A DNA stretch of 64,000 bases from positions 1,860,001 through 1,924,000 of the forward strand of contig JACPYL010000010.1 of the NCBI GenBank assembly GCA_016196065.1, read 5' to 3'. Made by a program: the position numbers and the translations under genes. The notes beneath the pieces are model-generated. The model was not told the DNA's origin, did not search any database, and was given only the letters and a program-made list of their open reading frames with translations. This DNA comes from Acidobacteriota bacterium. GTDB taxonomy: Bacteria; Acidobacteriota; Terriglobia; Terriglobales; Acidobacteriaceae. Below, piece by piece: positions 44,174-51,828 of this stretch (the stretch's first letter is position 1; the number at the start of each line of letters is the position of its first letter).

Positions 44174-45397
44174 CTAGTCCTCCCCCCCGATTTCTTCGCG
44201 CATCGAGGCGGACTTCAAATAGAAACTCCCCACGGTCACGACTTTCTCTCCGGGACGAACTCCAGTAAGAATTTGTGTTTCCAATTCTCCGCGTTCTCCA
44301 AGCGTGACCTCGCGCTTTTCGAAATGCGTAGCGTCCCGCTGCACAAAAACCACAGGCTTCCCCTCGATGTCCTGAAGGGCAGCACCGGGAACAACCGCGG
44401 CTGCGGTAGTCGACGTAGTTGGAATGAAAACGTCGGCAAACATTTCGAGCTTCAACCGGCCGTCCTTGTTTGGAACGACGCAGCGAAGCTTCGCTGTACG
44501 TGAGCTCGGGTCAAGAAAATCGCTTAAGTAAGTGATCCGCCCCCGAAACCGCTCATTGGGATAGGATGAAACCGTCACCAGACAATCGCCCTGCCCCGGA
44601 ACCCTGCCCAGGTCCTTTTCGTAAATATCCCCAAGCACCCACACAGATGACGTGTCCACCAAGGTGAACAATTCCTTGTCGCGAGCCACGGACTCGCCCT
44701 GGGAAACGTCATACTTGATAATGATTCCGGCAAAGGGAGCCCGGAGAGTGTTGTGGGAAGCCGTGCGATGACCCTCACCGGAAATCCTCAGTCGCTGAAC
44801 TTGCTCCTCGGTCAATCCAAACCGGTGGAGTTTTTCTTCCGACCTGGCAAGTTCCGCTTCTTTGCTCTGAACCGCAGCTTCCGCCTGTAATTCCTCGGCC
44901 TTGCGCAGTTCAAAATCTCGCGGAGAAATCGCCTCCACTCCTATCAACGTATTCGCGCGCTCCACCGACTTGCGGGCAACCTCCAGTTGGGCCTTTTCCC
45001 TGGCGACTTCACCGTGCATGCTAAGGTGTTCTCCCACGGTTTCGCCGAGTTCGATGTTGTCGTAGAGCAACAGAGGCTGGCCCGCCTGAACGTGGTCGCC
45101 AAGTCTGACATACGGCTTCTCCGCAATTCCTTGGGCCAGCGGATAGATGTGGGCAACGCGCGTTTCGTCTGGAGAAACCACCCCCGTTGCCTTAATCATT
45201 TCTTGAATCTTCTGCTCCCGAACTGACGCCAGGCCGAGATTCGCGTTTCTCTGGGCCTCCACGTTAAGTTCGACCACATTCGGATCTTCGGGTTTTGGGT
45301 CCTTGGCCAACGTGGCGGGCTTGTCACGAAAGAGGAATACTCCGGCGAGAATGAGCCCCATGAGCGATAAGGCGGCGATGAAGTAGCGTTTCTTCAC
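44174..45397 (-). CDS. RND periplasmic adaptor, CzcB-like (system 2)
   Basis: A 407-residue membrane-fusion protein with an N-terminal membrane anchor (FIAALSLMGLILAGVFLF) in place of a lipobox. Lipoyl-like half (YPLAQGIAEKPYVRLGDHVQAGQPLLLYD), helical hairpin (REKAQLEVARKSVERANTLIGVEAISPRDFELRKAEELQAEAAVQSKEAELARSEEKLHRFGL), and beta-barrel region (SSVWVLGDIYEKDLGRVPGQGDCLVTVSSYPNERFRGRITYLSDFLDPSSRTAKLRCVVPN) are in the usual order. Its start overlaps the TolC stop by 4 bp, and the RND gene follows at 6 bp, so translational coupling is likely. Confidence 0.92.
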   Translation of the reverse strand: MKKRYFIAALSLMGLILAGVFLFRDKPATLAKDPKPEDPNVVELNVEAQRNANLGLASVREQKIQEMIKATGVVSPDETRVAHIYPLAQGIAEKPYVRLGDHVQAGQPLLLYDNIELGETVGEHLSMHGEVAREKAQLEVARKSVERANTLIGVEAISPRDFELRKAEELQAEAAVQSKEAELARSEEKLHRFGLTEEQVQRLRISGEGHRTASHNTLRAPFAGIIIKYDVSQGESVARDKELFTLVDTSSVWVLGDIYEKDLGRVPGQGDCLVTVSSYPNERFRGRITYLSDFLDPSSRTAKLRCVVPNKDGRLKLEMFADVFIPTTSTTAAAVVPGAALQDIEGKPVVFVQRDATHFEKREVTLGERGELETQILTGVRPGEKVVTVGSFYLKSASMREEIGGED

Positions 45398-46671
45398 TTA
45401 GGAAGGTCCTTTCCAATGGCGGCTTCGAGCAGAGCTACCGCTGCTCTTTGGTCAAACAAAGCCTGGTTGTAGGTCCGCAGTGCTTCGCGGTAGGCACGTT
45501 GAACATCCAAAAAGCCGATCAGTTCCAGGGCGCCCAGCCGGTAGGAAGACTCGGCGATATCGCGGGCCCTCCGAGCGCTGGGAACATACGTCTTTTGCAA
45601 AGCTTCCACTCGTTGGTTCTGCGCCTGGACAGAGTTGAATGCCTGTTGGACATCCCGACGGACTTCCAATTCCACACGGGTCTGTTCATACCGTTGCTGC
45701 TCAAGTTGAGCGTTGGCTTGGGCAACCCCTCCTTGGTTTCGATTGAAGAGCGGGATGGGGATGTTGACGCCGAAGGCGACTGTGTTCTGGTTAAAGGTCC
45801 GCTTGTACCCGAACGAAGGAGTGATGTTCGGAACGGCCTCGGACTTCTGCAGTCTAATCTCCTGTGAACCCCTTTCCACGCGCTGACGTTGCGCAATCAA
45901 GTCCGCCCGCGCTTGAAGCGCTTGTTGCTGTAAATCAGGGAGCGCTATCGAGGGGGACGCAGAGTTCAGAGTGTCAGTAACATCAAAATCTGTTATCCCC
46001 GGATCTGCGCCGAGAAGTTCCAGTAAAGCGACCTTTGAGTTCTTCAGCTGAAGTTCCGCTTCTACAACATCATTGAAGAACCGCAGTCTCTCCGTCTGCA
46101 ATCGGCTGAACTCAAAACCCGAAACCTCTCCCTGTTTGTAGCGGGCCTCATTCACCTTTACGACCTTGTCATACTCCGACACGATTCCCTGGGCCAGATC
46201 GTACTGTGCTTTCGCTAGGCTTACGGCGAAATAGCGGCTCTTCAGTTCCAGTTTGAGTTGCCGAATTACGTCTTCCAGCGAGGATTGCGAAACTTGCACG
46301 TCCTGCATGGCCACTGCGGTCCGCTTGCCCCGTTTCCCAGCGGTTTCGATCGTTTGGCTGAAGGCAAGGATGGTTTCTGAGTTGTTAATCAACGGACCGG
46401 GATGACTGTCGAACAGCGGATAACTTTCGGATGAAAGCTGGAACTCTGGATTGGGGCGTTTCTGCGCTCCGACCAAGCCGCCTCGCGCTACCGCAATGTT
46501 CTGGCGCTCACGTAGCAAGGTCGGGTTTTTAGCCATCATGATTTCGGTTGCCATGTCGAGGCTTAATCGAGTCGGAGGTGCAGTGGACGGCGTCGTTTCT
46601 TGCGCGTGAAGGAATGCTGGACAGAAAGCAAAGCAGAACAGCAAGTAACAAGGGATCGAATTGAAACGCAT
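45394..46671 (-). CDS. TolC-family outer-membrane factor, CzcC-like (system 2)
   Basis: A 425-residue outer-membrane factor starting at MRFNSIPCYLLFCFAFCPAFLHAQ. Two OEP repeats: RLSLDMATEIMMAKNPTLLRERQNIAVARGGLVGAQKRPNPEFQLS and NTVAFGVNIPIPLFNRNQGGVAQANAQLEQQRYEQTRVELEVRRDVQQAFNS. The ATG overlaps the stop of the sigma-like gene (TAATG at 46669-46673), a coupled arrangement. Together with the adaptor and RND gene it makes a CzcCBA-type trans-envelope pump. Confidence 0.92.
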   Translation of the reverse strand: MRFNSIPCYLLFCFAFCPAFLHAQETTPSTAPPTRLSLDMATEIMMAKNPTLLRERQNIAVARGGLVGAQKRPNPEFQLSSESYPLFDSHPGPLINNSETILAFSQTIETAGKRGKRTAVAMQDVQVSQSSLEDVIRQLKLELKSRYFAVSLAKAQYDLAQGIVSEYDKVVKVNEARYKQGEVSGFEFSRLQTERLRFFNDVVEAELQLKNSKVALLELLGADPGITDFDVTDTLNSASPSIALPDLQQQALQARADLIAQRQRVERGSQEIRLQKSEAVPNITPSFGYKRTFNQNTVAFGVNIPIPLFNRNQGGVAQANAQLEQQRYEQTRVELEVRRDVQQAFNSVQAQNQRVEALQKTYVPSARRARDIAESSYRLGALELIGFLDVQRAYREALRTYNQALFDQRAAVALLEAAIGKDLPK

Positions 46672-47120
46672 TAATGACGCTCCTTGGGACGGTCTTTTTG
46701 CAGCAGATCGTTGAGGTGAAAGATTCCGCGCATCCACACTTTGTGAGCTTCCGCCCGCGATAAGTCAGAGGCCACGGCCAGCGCTCCCCACTCCATACGC
46801 AGGAGGTTTCTCATGGTCACAACTGCACGCTCTAGCCGAGGTAACTGTTGAATCGCGCGCTCCAGTCGTGAAGCACTTTGCAAAGACTGCGAAGACCCAT
46901 TTCGATATTTCTCCGTCGCTCGCAAAGCCAGGCTGAGGAGACGCGGCGGGATCTCCTGAGTCATTGGAAGTTCACGCTCTCGATAGAAAGCGGTAAAGGC
47001 ATCAGAGGCTGCGTCTTCCGCCGCTGCTCCAGCTCCGAGGAACATGCGGCAGAAGGCGACCACATCCTTCTTCCACTTGGCGCAAAATTCCTCGACTTCA
47101 TGAGTAGTGGCGGCGGACAT
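46671..47120 (-). CDS. Sigma-70-like protein in the metal operon (copy 2)
   Basis: A 149-residue divergent ECF-like protein. The first half (EFCAKWKKDVVAFCRMFLGAGAAAEDAASDAFTAFYRE) aligns with sigma region 2.1-2.2; the second (LERAIQQLPRLERAVVTMRNLLRMEWGALAVASDLSRAEAHKVWMRGIFHLNDLL) with region 4, including LP-x-x-x-R-A-V and a weak helix-turn-helix. The region 2.3-2.4 motifs that melt and read -10 DNA (such as FRxWLxxIxxN) are reduced to PRLLSLALRATEKY, so function as a true sigma factor is uncertain. A paralogue is immediately upstream. Confidence 0.75.
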   Translation of the reverse strand: MSAATTHEVEEFCAKWKKDVVAFCRMFLGAGAAAEDAASDAFTAFYRERELPMTQEIPPRLLSLALRATEKYRNGSSQSLQSASRLERAIQQLPRLERAVVTMRNLLRMEWGALAVASDLSRAEAHKVWMRGIFHLNDLLQKDRPKERH

Positions 47121-47181
47121 AGATTCCTCACGACACGCTTAGAACAAACAACCAACCGCTCCAGCCATCGTCATCGCGTAA

Positions 47182-47637
47182 TTAGTGCTCGAAGAAATCG
47201 CGCGGCAACAGCTCTCGCACCGTTAGCATCCCTTTCAACCATGTCTGGCGGGCGTCTTCCACTGACAGACTTGTAGCCGCCGCAACGCCGGGCCAGGACA
47301 TGGCCATCACGTTCCTCATGATGAACACCGCCCGCTGCCGGCAGTTCAGGCGCAAAATGCAGTTCTCCAATGTGTCGCTGTCCTTATCTAGTCGCGGTCC
47401 TTCTCGACAGGGCTGCATCGCTTGAAACACAAGGGCCATCAGCCGACTTGGAACTTCGCCGGTAACGGACAACTTGCCCGAGTGACGGTAGAACTCCACG
47501 AAGGCCTTTGAAGACACTGCCTCAGCCTGTTGTTCGTCGCCGAGAAAGAGACGACAAAAAACAAAGACATCAGGTCCCCAGCGTTTGTAAAACGCCTCAG
47601 CCTCGTGCAGGTCGTGCACATTGACAGCAACAGACAT
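47182..47637 (-). CDS. Sigma-70-like protein in the metal operon (copy 1)
   Basis: A 151-residue ECF-like protein (start at MSVAVNVHDL; a GTG two codons earlier is possible). It aligns with the neighbouring protein at 46671 over its whole length: EAFYKRWGPDVFVFCRLFLGDEQQAEAVSSKAFVEFYR; VPSRLMALVFQAM; LENCILRLNCRQRAVFIMRNVMAMSWPGVAAATSLSVEDARQTWLKGMLTVRELL. As in the copy, the promoter-melting segment is degenerate. The gap to the copy is 61 bp on the same strand. Confidence 0.75.
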   Translation of the reverse strand: MSVAVNVHDLHEAEAFYKRWGPDVFVFCRLFLGDEQQAEAVSSKAFVEFYRHSGKLSVTGEVPSRLMALVFQAMQPCREGPRLDKDSDTLENCILRLNCRQRAVFIMRNVMAMSWPGVAAATSLSVEDARQTWLKGMLTVRELLPRDFFEH

Positions 47638-47720
47638 AAGCACCCCAAATCAGACGAAGGGCGGCCATTGGAATGGGAGTTCCTGGGCACCTAGTCCTCA
47701 GGAATTCACGGAGAAAAGGA

Positions 47721-48107
47721 TTAACTACGAGGGGGGTGGTACAGTGGCGGTGCGGCGGCAGTAACTTGATTGAAATGATAGAACGTCAGCGCTTCCTCAG
47801 CGCGTTGAAACGTAGCAACGTGGAAATGGGAGGAAGGGACGATGTGGGCACAGCAGCAGAAACAATCTTCCTGCGCACTCGGGGCGGTCGGCTGTCCCGC
47901 ATTCGCCGCCATCCGGAATTGAGCTTCCGAAGGTACCACCTGTCCAACCTGAGAGCTGTTTGCCGATTGAGAAGCGACCGGCGAAACCGGCGATCCGTCA
48001 TTGTCGCTCTGGCAAAGACCCGGCACGCTGAGATCCGCTAGCGTCCAAAGTAACAAAAGGCTAGCCATCCACGTCTGCCAAGCCGGTCTGTGCATCGAAA
48101 ACCGCAT
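47721..48107 (-). CDS. Cys/His-rich exported protein at the head of metal operon 2
   Basis: A 128-residue protein: MRFSMHRPAWQTWMASLLLLWTLADLSVPGLCQ is a signal peptide, and the mature part carries a compact Cys cluster with nearby His (EDCFCCCAHIVPSSHFHVATF) and a Pro-rich end (AAPPLYHPPRS). A similar acidobacterial pattern with CFCCC-H-I-V-P often precedes RND efflux genes. It probably binds a soft metal ion in the periplasm. It is 84 bp upstream of the first sigma-like gene. Confidence 0.65.
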   Translation of the reverse strand: MRFSMHRPAWQTWMASLLLLWTLADLSVPGLCQSDNDGSPVSPVASQSANSSQVGQVVPSEAQFRMAANAGQPTAPSAQEDCFCCCAHIVPSSHFHVATFQRAEEALTFYHFNQVTAAAPPLYHPPRS

Positions 48108-48447
48108 GTTCGAATAATACCCCACGAGCGCTCTCGCTCAAATCTATAGACGTTTGAAAACCGTTACTGATGGTAAATATTTGTAAAGAACAGCCCTTTG
48201 CTATGTGCACTGGCAGGTGTCCTATAACCACAATCACTTGCGGGTGGATGCCTGCCCGTTCGACACGTGGCCCCCCGAAGCGCAGGCATTTACCGTCGCA
48301 CAAACCTACGAGTCTGTGACCCGCACCAGTATCTGGCGCCGGGACACAGAAAGGGCGGCCCCGTATCCCTCCTGTTCCATCGACACCATGTCACTTCATC
48401 TTCATCGCGCGGGGGAGCGCCCACTGACTTGAGGCGCACGGGAGCAA
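48108..48447. other. Promoter region of metal operon 2
   Basis: No gene on either strand up to the remnant at 48448. On the minus strand an AT-rich stretch near 48145-48185 precedes the operon and includes TATAGA, a possible -10 element with a poor -35. The 8-bp palindrome GAGCGCTC lies close to the Cys/His-rich gene. No match to CueR, CsoR or Zur operators is apparent. Confidence 0.35.
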
Positions 48448-48603
48448 TTGTGGGGCTTGTCGGTCGGGGCGCTGGGCGCTACTGCTTGCACTTTTCACTG
48501 ACCAGACGATTCGATTCCGTTCATCGCAGTATGGTACGGTGCCATGGTCGCGCTCTGCGCCTTTGTCGGCGCCCTGCTCGGGTCGCGCTTGCTGCCATGG
48601 TAA
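48448..48603 (+). pseudogene. Remnant of an NrsF/DUF1109-type anti-sigma protein (C-terminal end)
   Basis: One frame reads LWGLSVGALGATACTFH, then TGA (48499-48501), then PDDSIPFIAVWYGAMVALCAFVGALLGSRLLPW and a stop. Intact NrsF/DUF1109 proteins end with a membrane segment, H-C-P-x-D-S, and a last helix closing in LLGxRLLxW. The TGA stands exactly where the Cys codon (TGC/TGT) of HCP would be, so this looks like a fragment with a nonsense mutation. No upstream part of the gene is recognisable. Such proteins are anti-sigma factors for ECF sigma factors. Recognised by eye only. Confidence 0.5.
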
Positions 48604-48631
48604 GGCTGCGGGCACACATCATCAAAAGCTG

Positions 48632-51600
48632 TTACGGCGTTACGCGTATCCATGCAGCGACACTCGGCACCCGTGCCGTGTCCACGACGAACAGCAGGTA
48701 ATGCCCCGGAGCCGCAATGTTTCCGTTGGGCGGCGCCTTGACTTGAACTGAGGTCGCTCCGCGTCCGGTGATTTCACAGCCGATCACGCGCTGCGACTGG
48801 TTAAAGCCGTGCGTCACAGCGCCTGGGCGGATGAGCAGGACTTCAGCGATGGAAGTAGCGCTGGGCGTGTTCACCGTGAAGACGGCACCGTGAGTCACAC
48901 TGGCGGGCGAGTTTGTGATAACCGGCCGCGCCCGGAAGTAATACCAGGGGAAGTAGCGTTCGTGTGGTGTGGTCTCGCCCGACTTCCATCCACCATTGAT
49001 GTCCTGATCGCCGCCCATCAGAATGCTGCCATCGGCGAGGAGGATCGCGGTGGAGTGGTAACCGCGCGAGTATTTCATCACCGCGCAGGGCACCCATCCC
49101 GCAGCCAGATTCTTGGTGTCGAGGATCTCCGCCGGCCCGCCGGTGTTGGGAATGCCGCCAGCTAGAAACACCCGTGAATCCGGCATCAGGACCGTGTTCA
49201 CCTGGTGGGCGCGAGGCTGATTCAGATTGGGCAGCGCCTTCCAGGCAGGTACGGCATCGGAGAGATCGATCATTTCTGAGGACTGCGGTGCGTTCGGCAA
49301 AATATCTCCGCCAGCAATCAGCACGCGAGGTTTGTAGTCCGGCGGCAGCAATGGCAAGAGCACCGACGTTCCCTTTTCGCCGCTGCTGCTGCGGTTGCCG
49401 GCGATGGTCGGCCATGTCTTGGCAGAATCATCCACCGGCGCCAGCGGATCAAAGCGCCGAGTGATTCCGCGTGGCCCAGCGATGAACAATTCACCATTGG
49501 GCATCACATAGGTCCAGGGATAGTACAGGTAGTCAAACGTGGGAGGCAATGCAATCGCCGGATCCCATGTGCCGGTGCCAGGCTCGTAGATCTCAATCGA
49601 TCTCGCGACAATTTGTGTCGGTGTGCCGCCTAGGATGGTGAGCACTTTGCCGTTGGCCAGCGTCAGACTGGTTGAGTAGAAGCGCTGTTCCGCCGTGGGC
49701 GCAACTCTCGACCACATTAAAGAAGGAGGATCGAACAAGTACGACTCGCGCGGTGTGAAGCCGCCATGAATGAGCAGTGTCCCTTGCGGAGTATCCAGGA
49801 ACGCATGCTCGGCTGACCACAGGTTCGCCAATCCGCGATCGTTTGGTGGAGATGTTACGTTGAAAGGCTGGTTGGCCGGAGCGGAGAAGGCGCCTGCGGG
49901 AGTTGAGTAGTCCCAAATCCGGCTGATGTCGTCGCGCGCGTCCCCGTAGCCCCAGTACAAAACCTTTTCCGTTTTTGGAAGCAGACAAGCGTGCATGAAA
50001 GTCACAGAAGGGCTTCCAGCGACCTCTTCCCACTTGCCGCAGTCCAGGCTCTCGCAGTGATTGGGGTCGATCGCAGGACAGTTGTTATCCCCATGATCCA
50101 ATGGAAGGCCGGTTTCATGAGACAGGCGCTTTGCCTGTTCGGGAGTGAGCCACAGTGTCTGCCGCGATCGCACCAAGCCGGCGAGACCGGCCATCATGTG
50201 CATCTCCACGTGGCAGTGCACGAGAAAGTCTCCGCGCACGTGATATTTCTTCGCGTGTTTGGGCCGGTGTTCCGGATCTTGAGCCTTGGCGATGTCCGCG
50301 GGTAACAGCAACACCGGCGGGGCGGTGGTCTCAACCACGAAGGATTCGGCCGGACCAAGACTGCGTCCATCATAGGCTTCGCCGGCAAAATGCCAGCGCT
50401 GCCCATGCGTATGGAAGTTATGCCACATCATGCCCAAGTCCAAATTGAAAACGTACCAACGAATCTTCTGCCCCGCCTCTGCCAGGACGGTCGGGGTATT
50501 CCCAACAAAGGACCGGCCATTCAGACAGAATGACGGCAGTCCCCCACCATCTTCGGTAACCGTATGGACATTATTGTTGCCGTTGTTCCACTGAACCTTT
50601 CCACCAGGACCAACCTTGGCGTTGTTGGGAACAAACTTCATGTCCAGCGGGTTCGAGTCGTCAATATTCACTGTGGCCAGCATAGGCTCTCCCATGGCGA
50701 CCGTAACCGTCGCCTGCATCTGGGTGTGAATGTTGCAGTGATAGTCGAATGTCCCTTCGGTGCCGAATGTCGCTTCAAAGGTGCCATTGAATGGGATAGG
50801 CCCGCTGTCGAACGCCGGAACCCCGCTCGCTCCTTGCATGGCGTGCAAGAACAGCGGAACATGCAACGGTTTTTTCGGATCAGGACACGGGTGTATCCCG
50901 GGAAGATGCAAGTACTCCTCCCAATCGATTTGCCTGCCCTCAAACTCCACCGGCCGCATGGGTAAGGGGTTGTGGCCTCCACCTTCGTGGCCGCCACCTC
51001 CGGGCATGGGCATCGGCATATTCATTGCCATGCCAGCGTTCTCGGCGGGCATCCGGGCGACGTGGTCCTCCGGCTCCGGTGGCAGATGCTTGCGCAGATC
51101 GCGCAACAGTTCTTCCACTTCGGGCGGAAGCTTCATCCGCGGGGGAGGGTCGCAATCGTCCTTCGGCAGCACGATTAGACCGCCGAGCAATCCCCGATTC
51201 ACATTCGCGCCGATATTCTGGAAATGGTCGTGGAACGGCCAGGCGCCGAGCATCTTATCAGTCACGTCAAAAGTGTAAGTCCAGTGCTGGCCGGGGCAGA
51301 TCTCGTCTGACCGGCGGCCATCGCTGGACTGCGTACCAAACGGCCACGACCCGTCCGAGTCGATGCCGTATTGCAAGCCATGCAGATGGAAGCTGTGCGG
51401 GGCGCTGTCGGCGTTTACCACATGAATCTTGAGGCGGTCCCCAGGCCGCGTGTAGATCACCGTGCCCGGTACACGGCGGTGATACGGAGGCTCGTTGATG
51501 TCAGCCAGGACAATCTTGTCAGGTTTTGGCACCAGGTATGCCGGATCAAGATACTCGCGGTAAACCAGCACCGACACAGTTCGCGCATTGATCTCCGCCG

Positions 51601-51742
51601 TCGGAATCGTCCCATCGTCATGTCCCATGTTGCGCATGCAGTCGCGCCCATAGCGAATAGGAGGAGCAAAGGTGGGATCGGGACAAACAGGAGAGTAGTC
51701 AGGTATCGATTCGATTTTCAGGTAAATATGTCGGACTGCCAT
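48632..51742 (-). CDS. Multicopper oxidase fused to a galactose-oxidase-like module
   Basis: A 1036-residue protein without a signal peptide. Residues about 50-200 and 380-530 are cupredoxin halves with all copper-ligand motifs of a multicopper oxidase: HLHG (119-122), HDH (171-173), HNFHTHG (441-447) and HCHVEMH (509-515). Between them are a Met/His-rich linker (231-267) and a further cupredoxin-like strand set with HCNIHTQM (335-342). Residues about 580-920 are kelch blades and 930-1036 a DUF1929-like domain, as in galactose and glyoxal oxidases. Of the copper-radical ligands, Tyr689, Tyr895-His896 and His978 align, but the Cys that crosslinks to the Tyr is Ser643 (NLWSAEH). The start is secure (MAVRHIYLK). 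It lies downstream of the CopB gene on the same strand. Confidence 0.9.
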   Translation of the reverse strand: MAVRHIYLKIESIPDYSPVCPDPTFAPPIRYGRDCMRNMGHDDGTIPTAEINARTVSVLVYREYLDPAYLVPKPDKIVLADINEPPYHRRVPGTVIYTRPGDRLKIHVVNADSAPHSFHLHGLQYGIDSDGSWPFGTQSSDGRRSDEICPGQHWTYTFDVTDKMLGAWPFHDHFQNIGANVNRGLLGGLIVLPKDDCDPPPRMKLPPEVEELLRDLRKHLPPEPEDHVARMPAENAGMAMNMPMPMPGGGGHEGGGHNPLPMRPVEFEGRQIDWEEYLHLPGIHPCPDPKKPLHVPLFLHAMQGASGVPAFDSGPIPFNGTFEATFGTEGTFDYHCNIHTQMQATVTVAMGEPMLATVNIDDSNPLDMKFVPNNAKVGPGGKVQWNNGNNNVHTVTEDGGGLPSFCLNGRSFVGNTPTVLAEAGQKIRWYVFNLDLGMMWHNFHTHGQRWHFAGEAYDGRSLGPAESFVVETTAPPVLLLPADIAKAQDPEHRPKHAKKYHVRGDFLVHCHVEMHMMAGLAGLVRSRQTLWLTPEQAKRLSHETGLPLDHGDNNCPAIDPNHCESLDCGKWEEVAGSPSVTFMHACLLPKTEKVLYWGYGDARDDISRIWDYSTPAGAFSAPANQPFNVTSPPNDRGLANLWSAEHAFLDTPQGTLLIHGGFTPRESYLFDPPSLMWSRVAPTAEQRFYSTSLTLANGKVLTILGGTPTQIVARSIEIYEPGTGTWDPAIALPPTFDYLYYPWTYVMPNGELFIAGPRGITRRFDPLAPVDDSAKTWPTIAGNRSSSGEKGTSVLLPLLPPDYKPRVLIAGGDILPNAPQSSEMIDLSDAVPAWKALPNLNQPRAHQVNTVLMPDSRVFLAGGIPNTGGPAEILDTKNLAAGWVPCAVMKYSRGYHSTAILLADGSILMGGDQDINGGWKSGETTPHERYFPWYYFRARPVITNSPASVTHGAVFTVNTPSATSIAEVLLIRPGAVTHGFNQSQRVIGCEITGRGATSVQVKAPPNGNIAAPGHYLLFVVDTARVPSVAAWIRVTP

Positions 51743-51828
51743 GGCGGATATCCTTTCCTACCTTGGGTGCGGACGGATTCCTCATTACCTCCATAGTGTT
51801 GTAATTGAGAAAAGCGTTTCAGTCTTCG

